A stretch of 64,000 nt of DNA from Candidatus Anammoxibacter sp. Lineage in GTDB: Bacteria; Planctomycetota; Brocadiia; Brocadiales; Anammoxibacteraceae. Of the stretch, positions 44,775-53,748 are shown in pieces. The stretch lies in NCBI GenBank assembly GCA_021777105.1, contig JAIQZQ010000012.1:1-64000 (forward strand), read 5' to 3'. The notes below the pieces were generated by a model. It had not been told where the DNA came from. It was given only the letters and a program-made list of their open reading frames with translations, and searched no databases. The translations under genes and the position numbers were made by a program. Position 1 is the stretch's first letter; each line of letters starts with the position of its first letter.

Positions 44775-46247
44775 TCACTTTTCCCTGATATGCTCATAAA
44801 TATTAAGATAATCCTTGCCTGGATTGTTCCATGAGTAATCGTATTTCATGCCGTTAATTGCAATTTCTGTAAAATGATGGGGGTATGAATGCCACATGCC
44901 TATCGCCCTGTGCATGGCTGATTCGAGGCCTTCATTGTTAAAATCACTGAACACGTATCCGTTGCGTTTGTCGTATGGCTTGTTGGCGTAATCAGCGTCA
45001 AACACCGTGTCGCTTAAACCGCCGGTGTTTCTTACAATCGGAACGGTTCCATATTTCATGGCTATCATCTGTGTCAGCCCGCATGGCTCAAAAAGGCTTG
45101 GGATAACCATCATATCGGAGCCTGCGTAAATCAGATGAGCCAGCTCCTCGTTATACCCTATCTCAAGGTGGCAATCCGGGTTATCATTTAAGTGGTTCTT
45201 AAGGCGCCAGAAATAGTCGCCCGTCTCAGGCTCGGGGCTTGAGCCTAATAAAACAAACTGGCAGCCGTTGTTTAGAGCGTAAAAAATTGCGTGGTTAATA
45301 AGGTTTACGCCTTTTTGATGGTCAAGCCTGCCTATATAACAAACAATCGGTTTAAATTCGCGCCGCAATAGCATACGGTGTCTCAATTCATCCTTGTTTT
45401 TGTGTTTTAGATTAATAGTGTCCACGTTGTAATTATGGGGGATAAGGTTGTCCGTATCCGGATTCCAGACATCGCAATCAATCCCGTTAATTACACCCCC
45501 AAATTTTCCGCTATGAGTGTGGATTGTGTCTCCAAGGCCGAAATTTTGATCTGTATGTTGCACCTCCCAGGCGTATTTAGGCGACACCGTTGTTACAAAG
45601 TTGGAGTAAACTATTCCCGCTTTCATTAAGTTTATTGCGGAATGGTCAAAATTATCGCGCAACCTATCGTAATGCATATAATGCTCGACATTATGTAGCC
45701 CGGTTTCACGCAACACATTAGCGCCGGTGACGCCCTGATGTTTTATGTTATGTATTGTGTAACAGACGCGCGAGTGCGACATCCCCTGGTTTTTATACAC
45801 ATCAAACAGGAGTGGCGGCACTAGGCCGGTCTGCCAGTCATGGCAGTGTATTATGTCGGGGCGTTTGTCTGCTTTTAGCATAAATTCGAGCGATGCCCGG
45901 CTAAAAAAAGCAAAACGCTCCGTGTCGTCTTCATTTCCGTAAAAAGAGCCTCTGTTAAAATAATTTTTATTAAAATGAGGGTCTATAAAGTAGCATTTTC
46001 TCCCGTGAACAAAACCGAAAAACACAGAACAATGCACGCTATGGTCATACCACGGAACCCAAAGGTCGCTGAACGTCTCATGCAAACTGTAAATATGGTC
46101 GTACCTCATACAATCGTATTTTGGGATTATAATCTCAACATCATTGCCCCTGATTGCAAGCTCACGGCTAAGGCCGAATATCACGTCGCCCAACCCGCCG
46201 ACTTTTGCCACTGGAGCGCATTCCGAAGCTATCATAACTATATACAT
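44775..46247 (-). CDS. glgA: Glycogen/starch synthase (ADP-glucose type, GT5)
   Basis: Extends alpha-1,4-glucan from ADP-glucose. The N-terminal Rossmann domain carries the ADP-glucose loop KVGGLGDVIFGL (residues 15-26), followed by HCHDWQTGL. The C-terminal domain shows YIGRLDHQKGV, PSLFEPCGLTQMIAMKYGT and NTGGLSDTV. The 490-residue length is typical. Divergent from glgB with a 221-base spacer, so the two probably share a regulatory region. glgC and GWD of the same pathway lie 30 kb to the left. Confidence 0.96.
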   Translation of the reverse strand: MYIVMIASECAPVAKVGGLGDVIFGLSRELAIRGNDVEIIIPKYDCMRYDHIYSLHETFSDLWVPWYDHSVHCSVFFGFVHGRKCYFIDPHFNKNYFNRGSFYGNEDDTERFAFFSRASLEFMLKADKRPDIIHCHDWQTGLVPPLLFDVYKNQGMSHSRVCYTIHNIKHQGVTGANVLRETGLHNVEHYMHYDRLRDNFDHSAINLMKAGIVYSNFVTTVSPKYAWEVQHTDQNFGLGDTIHTHSGKFGGVINGIDCDVWNPDTDNLIPHNYNVDTINLKHKNKDELRHRMLLRREFKPIVCYIGRLDHQKGVNLINHAIFYALNNGCQFVLLGSSPEPETGDYFWRLKNHLNDNPDCHLEIGYNEELAHLIYAGSDMMVIPSLFEPCGLTQMIAMKYGTVPIVRNTGGLSDTVFDADYANKPYDKRNGYVFSDFNNEGLESAMHRAIGMWHSYPHHFTEIAINGMKYDYSWNNPGKDYLNIYEHIREK

Positions 46248-46468
46248 ATTTTAAGGATCCTTTCAGATGCGGAACAAACCATGGCCGTCTTGGTCTCATG
46301 GAGAACGGTTGAAATTAAGATCTTGAAATGTATTAAAGCATGTTTTCCGGATCCTGTAAATCTCAAATTTTCATTTAGGTTATCAGTTTGCCCGCAATTT
46401 TGATATAATTGCCGTTTATTGAAAAAGAATCTAATCTTATTTGTTAATAAATTGGAAAAACTAAGAAT

Positions 46469-48424
46469 ATGGATGAGTTTACAGAAGGCCGCAATATAGA
46501 AACCGGAGCAAACGGGCCGGCTCTTTTTTCAGAATATGATGTTTATCTCTTTAAAAAGGGCGAACATTTCAGGTTGTATAATTTATTGGGATCTCGTATT
46601 GTTGAAAAAGACGGCGAACAAGCGGCCTCATTTGCTGTTTGGGCTCCCAATGCCGGCAAAGTTTCAGTAGTTGGGGACTTTAACGGATGGAACCCGGAAG
46701 CTTTCCCTTTGAGCCGACGAGATGATGAAACCGGCATTTGGGAGGGCGTTGCGACGGGCGTCGGCAAAGGCGCAATATATAAATATCACATAGTCTCTAA
46801 TTATAATGAATATACAGTTGACAAAGCCGATCCGTATGCCGTTTATTGCCAGGAATCTCCTGCGACGGCGTCTGTTCTATGGGATTTAAACTATAATTGG
46901 AAAGATTCGCACTGGATGAATATCCGGGCGGAAAAGAATGCTCACAATGCGCCAATGTCTATTTACGAAGTCCATTTAGGATCGTGGCGCAGAAACAATG
47001 AGCAAGGCAACCGTTTTCTTACGTATAGGGAGTTGGCTTGCGATTTGTCTAAATATGTAATTGAGATGGGGTTTACCCATGTGGAATTTTTGCCGGCAAA
47101 AGAGCACCCTTTTTACGGCTCATGGGGATACCAGATGACGGGATATTTTGCCCCCACCAGCAGGTATGGAACTCCGCAGGATTTTATGTTTCTCATTGAT
47201 TACCTTCATCAGTGCGGCATAGGTGTTATCCTTGATTGGGTTCCGTCCCATTTTCCATCAGACGAGTTTGGCCTGGTCTATTTTGACGGCACCTGCCTCT
47301 ATGAGCACGAAGACCCGAAACTTGGATTTCATCCGGACTGGAAGAGTTGCATTTTTAATTACGGCAGGCAAGAGGTGGTTAATTTTCTGATAAGCAGCGC
47401 AATCTTCTGGCTTGATAAATATCATATCGACGGCTTGAGAATAGACGCCGTGGCCTCAATGATCTATTTAGACTACTCGCGAAAAGAGGGCGAATGGATA
47501 CCAAATAAATATGGAGGCAGGGAAAACCTAGAGGCAATATCCATGATCAAGCGGCTTAATGAAGAGGTTTACCGGATGTTTCCGGATGCGCAGACAATTG
47601 CCGAAGAGTCTACTGCGTGGCCAATGGTATCAAAACCGGTTGACGCTGGAGGCTTGGGTTTCGGCATGAAATGGAATATGGGCTGGATGCACGATACCCT
47701 TGAATATTTTTGCAAAGATAATATATACCGCAAATACCACCATAACGATTTGACTTTTAGCTTTTTGTACGCATTTACCGAAAATTATGTGCTGTCGCTC
47801 TCTCATGATGAAGTTGTGCACGGTAAAGGCTCGCTTTTAACAAAAATGCCGGGCGACGAATGGCAGAAATTTGCAAACCTGCGGCTGCTTTTTGGATACA
47901 TGTATGCTCATCCGGGCAAGAAACTCCTATTTATGGGCGCCGAATTTGGGCAATGGAATGAGTGGGATCACGATTCAGAGCTGGACTGGGAAGCTCTTCA
48001 ATACAAACCGCATAAACAGATTAAAAGATGGATGCGAGAGCTGAACTATTTTTATAAGAGCGAACCAATACTTTATGAAAAAGATTTTGATGCGGATGGT
48101 TTTGAATGGATCGACCATAACGACTCAGAGCAAAGCGTAATCAGCTTTTTAAGAAAAGGCGCGAAACAGGAAGACTGTATATTATTAGCCTGCAATTTTA
48201 CACCAGTGCCCAGGCATGATTACAGAATCGGCGTTCCGGCGGGAGGGGTGTGGAAAGAGGCTCTAAACAGCGACTCTGAACAATACGGGGGAAGCGGGGT
48301 CTGCAATAATTGTGAGGGAGTCGAAGCCGAGCCCATGCCAAGGCACGGGCGCGACCTATCCATTTCAATAACATTGCCTCCGCTTGCGATTATTTATATG
48401 AAAAGAGATGTGGCTCTCAAATGA
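46469..48424 (+). CDS. glgB: 1,4-alpha-glucan branching enzyme (GH13)
   Basis: Introduces alpha-1,6 branches. The N-terminal CBM48 domain (AVWAPNAGKVSVVGDFNGWN) precedes the GH13 barrel. Motifs: DWVPSHFPSD, DGLRIDAVASMIYLDYSR (nucleophile Asp), TIAEEST (Glu) and LSHDEVVHGKGS (Asp). A C-terminal all-beta domain ends near 651. The length is normal for the group that lacks a second N-terminal domain. No strong Shine-Dalgarno is seen; the start is an ATG placed just before a short acidic leader. Divergent from glgA. Confidence 0.96.
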   Translation: MDEFTEGRNIETGANGPALFSEYDVYLFKKGEHFRLYNLLGSRIVEKDGEQAASFAVWAPNAGKVSVVGDFNGWNPEAFPLSRRDDETGIWEGVATGVGKGAIYKYHIVSNYNEYTVDKADPYAVYCQESPATASVLWDLNYNWKDSHWMNIRAEKNAHNAPMSIYEVHLGSWRRNNEQGNRFLTYRELACDLSKYVIEMGFTHVEFLPAKEHPFYGSWGYQMTGYFAPTSRYGTPQDFMFLIDYLHQCGIGVILDWVPSHFPSDEFGLVYFDGTCLYEHEDPKLGFHPDWKSCIFNYGRQEVVNFLISSAIFWLDKYHIDGLRIDAVASMIYLDYSRKEGEWIPNKYGGRENLEAISMIKRLNEEVYRMFPDAQTIAEESTAWPMVSKPVDAGGLGFGMKWNMGWMHDTLEYFCKDNIYRKYHHNDLTFSFLYAFTENYVLSLSHDEVVHGKGSLLTKMPGDEWQKFANLRLLFGYMYAHPGKKLLFMGAEFGQWNEWDHDSELDWEALQYKPHKQIKRWMRELNYFYKSEPILYEKDFDADGFEWIDHNDSEQSVISFLRKGAKQEDCILLACNFTPVPRHDYRIGVPAGGVWKEALNSDSEQYGGSGVCNNCEGVEAEPMPRHGRDLSISITLPPLAIIYMKRDVALK

Positions 48425-48535
48425 AAACTTAATTTTAATTAAATTATATATTTCGTTCCGTGCCCTTAGCGCTTAACTAAACAGCTACCGTATTTTAAAC
48501 AAAATAGACAATTAAGGATTAATGCATCTTTAATG

Positions 48536-48883
48536 TTAGCTTTCCTCGTTGCCGGCATTTTCGGCGTCAGCAACGACTTCTGAGTCGGCCGTTGCGTTAT
48601 CATCAGTATATTCGCTTATCGTTATAAGGCCTTCTATTTTATTGTACGTTTTTACGCCAACGCCTTTAACTTTCATCAACTCCTCAATGCTTTTGAACCC
48701 GCCATTATCCTTTCTATAAACAACTATTTTAACGGCGGTTTTCGGTCCTATTCCCGGTAATTTTGCAAGATCTTTTACCGTGGCGGTGTTTAAGTCTACC
48801 TTTTCAGCAGCCTCATTTGACGCATACGCCAATGAGGTTAACATCAAAACAATAACAATAGCCTTTAAAAATGACTTTACCAT
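48536..48883 (-). CDS. Secreted ComEA-like helix-hairpin-helix protein
   Basis: The signal peptide (LKAIVIVLMLTSLAYA) is followed by a ComEA-type HhH pair: VDLNTATVKDLAKLPGIGPK and GGFKSIEELMKVKGVGVK. The C-terminus is acidic (DDNATADSEVVADAENAG). The start at 48883 has GAGGGG seven bases upstream; an ATG 15 bases earlier is less likely. ComEA proteins bind DNA in competence; no other competence genes are in the window, so the role is open. Confidence 0.85.
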   Translation of the reverse strand: MVKSFLKAIVIVLMLTSLAYASNEAAEKVDLNTATVKDLAKLPGIGPKTAVKIVVYRKDNGGFKSIEELMKVKGVGVKTYNKIEGLITISEYTDDNATADSEVVADAENAGNEES

Positions 48884-48943
48884 TATCTTCCCCTCCATAA
48901 AAAAAGATTAAAATACGGCTCTGTTAAGTTAAGCTTGTATAGA

Positions 48944-48999
48944 TGTACACTGAGTAGCTTGCCTGCTTTAGTGAGAATTATCCATGAATTGGATAATTT
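48944..48999 (-). repeat. Two-hairpin dispersed repeat, copy 4
   Basis: On the minus strand: hairpin ATTATCC...GGATAAT, then TCTCACTAAAGCAGGCAAGCTACTCAGTGTAC. A divergent member of the family at 18663 and 18716. Confidence 0.65.
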
Positions 49000-49672
49000 A
49001 ATGTTTATAGACATAAAATAGCTATTTATGTCTTATGAAAATATTGCCTTAGGCCTTTCAAAATTAGCCATTTTATACTATACCACATAAACACAAATTT
49101 GGTCGGAAGGTGACAGAATTGGTTTTTGTAGAGTGCAAAATTTGCCGTGTAGTGGTTTGGACTACACGATGTAGTGTCCCCTTATAAAATGCGATTTTTA
49201 TTAAAAAGGCGGTTGTGTTGTATCTCGTTTGTTTTCAGATAGTTAGGTCGCGCTCCGCTTGTCGTGACACCCAAAAACATGCTTTAGACGAAAATAGCTC
49301 CGCAAAAATACTCAAAATAATCCTAAAGTTTGAGTATTTTTGAATATAAAACAGGTGAATTAAAAATTTATTTTTTTAAATTTTTTTTTAAAAAGTGGTT
49401 TTTTAAGTAAAAAAACTAAATCAACTGTGCGCTGGTTTTTGCGTAGGCTGTTAGCCCGAACACAGTTGTTTACCATATATTTGCCTTTTTAAAAGTTCAT
49501 TTGCCTGAAAAAGGCGCTAACACTGCTGTTCCATTAATAGACGAAGTTTCAATTGACGGTTACAAGGCCAAATGCAATAATAATATTTTTACAAGACTCT
49601 TAATCTAATGCGTTTTAAAATAAATCTACGCGAGTCATTATATAATGGTAAATCCTTAAAAATAGAGGGGTT
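49000..49672. other. Long gene-free stretch before the methyltransferase gene
   Basis: No supported gene. A hairpin GTGTAGT...ACTACAC lies at about 49146-49166, and further GC-rich palindromic bits lie near 49245 and 49440. Part could be decayed coding DNA. Confidence 0.45.
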
Positions 49673-50530
49673 ATGAAGTTTTACATATTAACATTCAAGC
49701 TGTTTATTATAAGATTAACAATGAACACGTTGAACAGATGCAACATTGTTCTTCCTAAAATATTGTGCGAGAGGTTTTATAATCTGGTCACTGAATTATC
49801 GGATATGATTTTTGCGGATTTTACATGCATGAATTATGGATATGACAATGGCAACGACATTGAAATTATAGAAGAATTTAAAAATGAAAGATATCCGGCC
49901 CAACTTTATAATTATGTCGCAACGTTTGGAAACAGGTTAAATATTAGCAATCTTGACCTTTTGGAAGTCGGCAGCGGAAGAGGCGGCGGTTTGTCATATT
50001 TAACGCAATCATACAAGCCTAAAAGCTCTACAGGGCTTGAACTATCGCCAAAAGCGGTTGCGTTTTGTAAAACAAGGCACAAAGCTGTCAATGCGTGTTT
50101 TTTGCAAGGCAACTCTCAATCAATCCCGTTTCCGGACGAGAGTTTTGATATTGTTATAAATATTGAAAGCTCCCATTGTTATCAGCATATTCAACTGTTT
50201 CTAAACGAGGTTAAACGTGTTTTAAGAAAAGATGGGTATTTTTGCATAGCTGATTTCAGGGATTCGCATAAATTAGAAGATTTCTTTTCCGAATTAAATT
50301 CATCAGGTCTAAAAATTGTTCATAAAGAGAACATCACTCAAAATGTATTAAAAGCGCTGACTCTGTCCAGCAACGATAAAGAGGAATTCTATAAAACAAT
50401 AAACATACCAAATATTTATAGAAAAACATTATCTGATTTTGCCGGCACAATAGGAAGCCGCAAATACAACGATTTCAAATCCGGAATTCGCCAATACTAC
50501 TATTTCGTGCTGCAAAAACAAAAAATTTGA
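49673..50530 (+). CDS. Class I SAM-dependent methyltransferase
   Basis: The 285-residue product has motif I LLEVGSGRGGGLSYL, motif II-like GLELSPKAVAFC, and PFPDESFDIVINIESSHCY then EVKRVLRKDGYF. The EVGSGRGGG plus ESSHCY combination is like the mycobacterial phthiotriol/glycolipid O-methyltransferase family. The substrate is unknown. GAGGGG lies near the start. The N-terminal 20 residues are hydrophobic and could anchor the protein or reflect a later true start at MNTLNRC. Stands alone, with no biosynthetic neighbours. Confidence 0.85.
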   Translation: MKFYILTFKLFIIRLTMNTLNRCNIVLPKILCERFYNLVTELSDMIFADFTCMNYGYDNGNDIEIIEEFKNERYPAQLYNYVATFGNRLNISNLDLLEVGSGRGGGLSYLTQSYKPKSSTGLELSPKAVAFCKTRHKAVNACFLQGNSQSIPFPDESFDIVINIESSHCYQHIQLFLNEVKRVLRKDGYFCIADFRDSHKLEDFFSELNSSGLKIVHKENITQNVLKALTLSSNDKEEFYKTINIPNIYRKTLSDFAGTIGSRKYNDFKSGIRQYYYFVLQKQKI

Positions 50531-50553
50531 GCCCTGCAAATTATTGGCGTTTT

Positions 50554-51018
50554 TTAGGGACTTTCATGTTTTTGGCTTCTTTTTAGGTTTTCAGCGTCAA
50601 TTTGATCCTGCGGTCTACCTGCGGCAATTTTGGCTTTTATAAGGTCTTCTCTGGATATAAACTGAATAGACAATGCGTCTATGTTCACCTCGACTCTACG
50701 ACCCCATGCAGACTCGAATTCGATCCCAGGTATCGACATCATTATGTCCAGGCGGAAAGGCGCCTCTCCCATTTGGTAAAAATAACCCTCTTGAGTAAAA
50801 TCTTTGGCTGTTATATTCACTAATGGAGCTCCAAACTCCTTGAGGGTTGAAAATACAGCCTCGGCATTTTGTGGATCAATGGCAATCCACAAATCAAGGT
50901 CTTTTGTGAACCTTGGCTCAGTGTATTTCATAACGGCATAACCACCTACCACCATGTAGCGGACTTTATATTTGTTTAAGAGATTCAATATTTCTTTGAA
51001 GTCTGGGTTCGTTAACAT
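50554..51018 (-). CDS. AbiEii-like nucleotidyltransferase
   Basis: The 154-residue nucleotidyltransferase-fold protein has YMVVGGYAVMKYTEPRFTKDLDLWI (GG...D-x-D) and FRLDIMMS, typical of the DUF6036/AbiEii-like group found as toxin-antitoxin partners. The gene upstream on the same strand overlaps by 53 bases and belongs to a small family commonly seen before this one. Whether this protein is the toxin or the antitoxin half cannot be told. Confidence 0.8.
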   Translation of the reverse strand: MLTNPDFKEILNLLNKYKVRYMVVGGYAVMKYTEPRFTKDLDLWIAIDPQNAEAVFSTLKEFGAPLVNITAKDFTQEGYFYQMGEAPFRLDIMMSIPGIEFESAWGRRVEVNIDALSIQFISREDLIKAKIAAGRPQDQIDAENLKRSQKHESP

Positions 51019-51190
51019 TTCCGTATCTCAGAGTGTAATAATCTTTTACCATATCCATTGCAGCCTCGAAAATTACCTTTTCACCTTGAGCCTGCCAAAA
51101 CTTAATATCAAATTCGCCATCCGAATCCTCAATTTTTCCATACATTTCCTGAATTTTTCCATACATTTCCTGAATTTGGTTTTCTTTCAT
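50966..51190 (-). CDS. Small partner protein of the AbiEii-like nucleotidyltransferase
   Basis: The 74-residue protein has FDIKFWQAQGEKVIFEAAMD and NEPRLQRNIESL, the core seen in short proteins encoded just before such nucleotidyltransferases. The N-terminus contains a tandem duplication IQEMYGK-IQEMYGK made by a 21-base direct repeat. The 3' end overlaps the next gene by 53 bases in a different frame. Confidence 0.7.
   Translation of the reverse strand: MKENQIQEMYGKIQEMYGKIEDSDGEFDIKFWQAQGEKVIFEAAMDMVKDYYTLRYGNVNEPRLQRNIESLKQI
51128..51170 (-). repeat. Tandem duplication of a 21-base unit inside the small partner gene
   Basis: TTTTTCCATACATTTCCTGAA occurs twice head to tail on the plus strand and encodes IQEMYGK twice. 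In-frame and exact, so recent. Confidence 0.85.
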
Positions 51191-52079
51191 TTTCGTTTTT
51201 GCCTAACGTTAAGGATTTTATCCGTAGTCGAAAACAACAATTAGCGTAAAACTACCACTTGTTTATTTTCGCAGTCTAAACATAAATTGTACTGGGTTTT
51301 ATTATTTTTATCTATCTTTAATTCCGCTAATTTCAGAAAATCTCTGCAAATTGTTGGGTATGGAAATTATAGGAGCTTTTAGGGCTGCTACAGATTATTC
51401 AACTGTTATTTACAATATAGCAAGCTTTAAGGCGATCTAATCGACATTCACGTAAAAGTATTCGTGACTTCCACCTTAATAATGAATTATTTTTGATTTT
51501 ATACTTGGCTAAATTAAACTAGACGCGAAATAAAAGCAAAAGCTGAAACAATATCTCTTTATGACAAGATAACCAAGGTTTTTGATACTTTTGAAAAATT
51601 TTACGGTTATTACTAACGCCACATTCCTCTCTTGCTCGCAACTTTAGCTTTTCGTAAACACCGTTATTGCAAATAGTTAAGTTAAGTAGCCGGCAACTTT
51701 ATTCAAAGTCAAATTTTAAAATTTACGGCTGTAAACCTACAATAATTAACCTGTTCCAAGTTTTCATTATTCTTTGTTCATGGGACTTTGACTCTTCATT
51801 GCGAAGTGGATTATAATAATATAGATGCGCATACGGTAAAGTTTCGCCTCTGTTTATATTTTCAAAAAAGCGAGATGAAAATACCAAACTCAGTGACATT
51901 AATGCAAAGGATTGATTCCAGAATATGCTGTCTTTCTTAGTTAAATTTAAAACTTTATTTTTAAACAAGAGAGGGGGTGAGTTGTGAACGAACAAAAAGC
52001 GCCGCAAATTGAAAATGTGGGAAAAAAGCAAGTGAACCGTCTATTTAATTAACGCGTATAAAAAGAGCTTAAACAGGAG
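51191..52079. other. Gene-poor stretch with possible gene remains
   Basis: No convincing gene in about 900 AT-rich bases. A plus-strand frame ending at 51615 reads REIKAKAETISLYDKITKVF and looks like the tail of a lost protein. An open minus-strand frame (51723-52031) has no recognisable features. Confidence 0.4.
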
Positions 52080-52088
52080 GTGATTAAA

Positions 52089-52556
52089 ATGAATTTAACG
52101 CCGTTTAAAAAGAGCTATTTTTGGCATGATCCGTTTCATGGATTGGGAAGTCTTCAGAATGAAATGAACAAATTCCTTAAACCCATTTCAAAAATAATGG
52201 GTAGGGAAGCCGGATTGTTTAAAAGGAGGTGGAGTCCTTCGATAGATGTGTATGATTCTGATAATGAGCTGTTTGTTAAGGTTGATATCCCCGGCTTTAA
52301 AAAAGAGGAGATAGAAGTGTCCATCAAGGATAACATCTTAACAATCAAAGGCGAAAAGAAGGGCGAAAATGAGGTTCACAAGGAGAACTACTACAGGGCT
52401 GAGAGATTTTACGGCAGCTTCAACAGGAGCGTCCAGCTTCCATCCGGAGTAGAACATGAGAATGCAAGCGCCACATATAAAGACGGCGTGCTGGAGTTGA
52501 AACTTCTTAAAAAAGAAGAGTCAAAGCCAAAACTGATTTCTATTGACGTTAATTAA
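52089..52556 (+). CDS. Small heat-shock protein, Hsp20/alpha-crystallin family
   Basis: ATP-independent chaperone that holds unfolded proteins. The alpha-crystallin domain runs from WSPSIDVYDSDNELFVKVDI through GEKKGENEVHKENYYRAERF to the conserved ATYKDGVLELKL, followed by a short tail with the I-x-V-like ISIDV. 155 residues, normal length. The ATG at 52089 is used. It is preceded by AGGAGGTGAT, a full match to the 16S anti-Shine-Dalgarno, which also excludes the upstream GTG that lies inside it. Confidence 0.95.
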   Translation: MNLTPFKKSYFWHDPFHGLGSLQNEMNKFLKPISKIMGREAGLFKRRWSPSIDVYDSDNELFVKVDIPGFKKEEIEVSIKDNILTIKGEKKGENEVHKENYYRAERFYGSFNRSVQLPSGVEHENASATYKDGVLELKLLKKEESKPKLISIDVN

Positions 52557-52568
52557 CCAAAAATCGCG

Positions 52569-52616
52569 TATATTGCATGCGGCGCTCAATTGCTGTTGAA
52601 CTCCGCATGCAATATA
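52569..52616. terminator. Perfect 14-bp hairpin downstream of hsp20
   Basis: TATATTGCATGCGG (52569-52582) pairs with CCGCATGCAATATA (52603-52616) around a 20-base loop. It lies 13 bases after the hsp20 stop but has no T-run, so its role as a terminator is uncertain. Confidence 0.5.
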
Positions 52617-52766
52617 GCCCTTGGGATCATTATTTCATACAATATCTTGTCACTATTTGTTAAAATTTATTTGCTACGAGACTAAAATACCAACCAACTA
52701 ATGGGCAACGACTGATTTTAAATATTAAGGTCATATGGCCTAAACGTAAAAAGCAGGAATATAGAG

Positions 52767-53114
52767 ATGGAACTATCAGCTGTAAAAAAAAGAGAAAACA
52801 TATTAAACGAAGAGTATCATCGTATCATTGATATTATTAAAAGAGAGTATAAACCGGAAAAAGTAGTGATTTTTGGCTCTTTTTCTGAAAAAAAGATACA
52901 TGAGTGGAGCGATATTGATATGTTGATAATAAAGGAGACAACTTCAAGGCCTGTGGATCGATGTGTTGAGTTATGCAGGCTTGTTAAACCAAAGGTAGGG
53001 ATAGACATGTTCATTTATACGCCTGACGAATATAGCCGCCTCATCAACGAAAAGTTTTCATTTTTAATGAGCATCGTTAAAAATGGCAAGGTTGTGTATG
53101 AGAAAAGGGACTGA
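52767..53114 (+). CDS. MNT-type nucleotidyltransferase
   Basis: The 115-residue minimal nucleotidyltransferase with VVIFGSFSEKKIHEWSDIDML (GS...DxD) and a third acidic strand VGIDMFIY. AGGA precedes the start. It should pair with a HEPN protein; the downstream DNA holds only a broken HEPN gene, so this is probably the survivor of a decayed pair. Confidence 0.85.
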   Translation: MELSAVKKRENILNEEYHRIIDIIKREYKPEKVVIFGSFSEKKIHEWSDIDMLIIKETTSRPVDRCVELCRLVKPKVGIDMFIYTPDEYSRLINEKFSFLMSIVKNGKVVYEKRD

Positions 53115-53241
53115 AGTGTGAGTAAAAATAGCTGTCGAAGAGATTGTGTCCACCAAATGTTTATTCGAAAATTCCTTGTTCTGGATGATTTGCTACCATT
53201 GTTAGCAAAGCGTAGAAAAACTATAAAAAGCAATCCTTGTC

Positions 53242-53461
53242 GAGCATAAAAATAAAGTTCCGCGCATTCACAATCTTCTAGAGCTAAAAAATGCTGTCAA
53301 AGAGTTTGGTTTCAACGCTTCTATCTACGATGCAGATACCGTGTTTTTAAATAGCGTTTATCGGTTTAGATACCATCCTGATCTTGGCCTTTTACCGTCT
53401 GGCGAGTCGGTATAAGGATGATGCTCAAAAAGCCATTGATATTGCAAACGGCATGTTGTAA
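53242..53461 (+). pseudogene. Frameshifted HEPN-domain gene remnant
   Basis: Translating across frames gives EHKNKVPRIHNLLELKNAVK, then FRYHPDLGLL and, after a shift, KDDAQKAIDIANGML before a stop. This is the second half of a HEPN protein (RIHNL and RYHPD are characteristic). There is no continuous frame from the upstream nucleotidyltransferase gene. The rest of 53115-53748 shows nothing further. Confidence 0.7.
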
Positions 53462-53748
53462 TGGTTTAAAGCAAATGAGCCTCTTTCCATAATCGACTTG
53501 AACACTGAAACAACATAAACCTAGCCATAACGGTTAAAAATTAATGTCACATTATTGGGCTGTTTAATTATTGTAGTCTTTACCTATGGTTTATCTGCCC
53601 CTATCTTTGTTTTTATAATAGATCATGGTGTTTGGGGATCAATCTTGAGAAAAATTATTTAAAGAATATTCGTATTTTAAATGGTTGTAGAGTTTCTTAA
53701 TTTGTTTTATTCTTAGACAAAATAAATTACCCATCCTTATCTTCTTTT

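Noticed and set aside
51723..52031. 102-codon minus-strand frame upstream of hsp20
   Set aside because: No recognisable features or ribosome binding site, and it covers the presumed hsp20 promoter.
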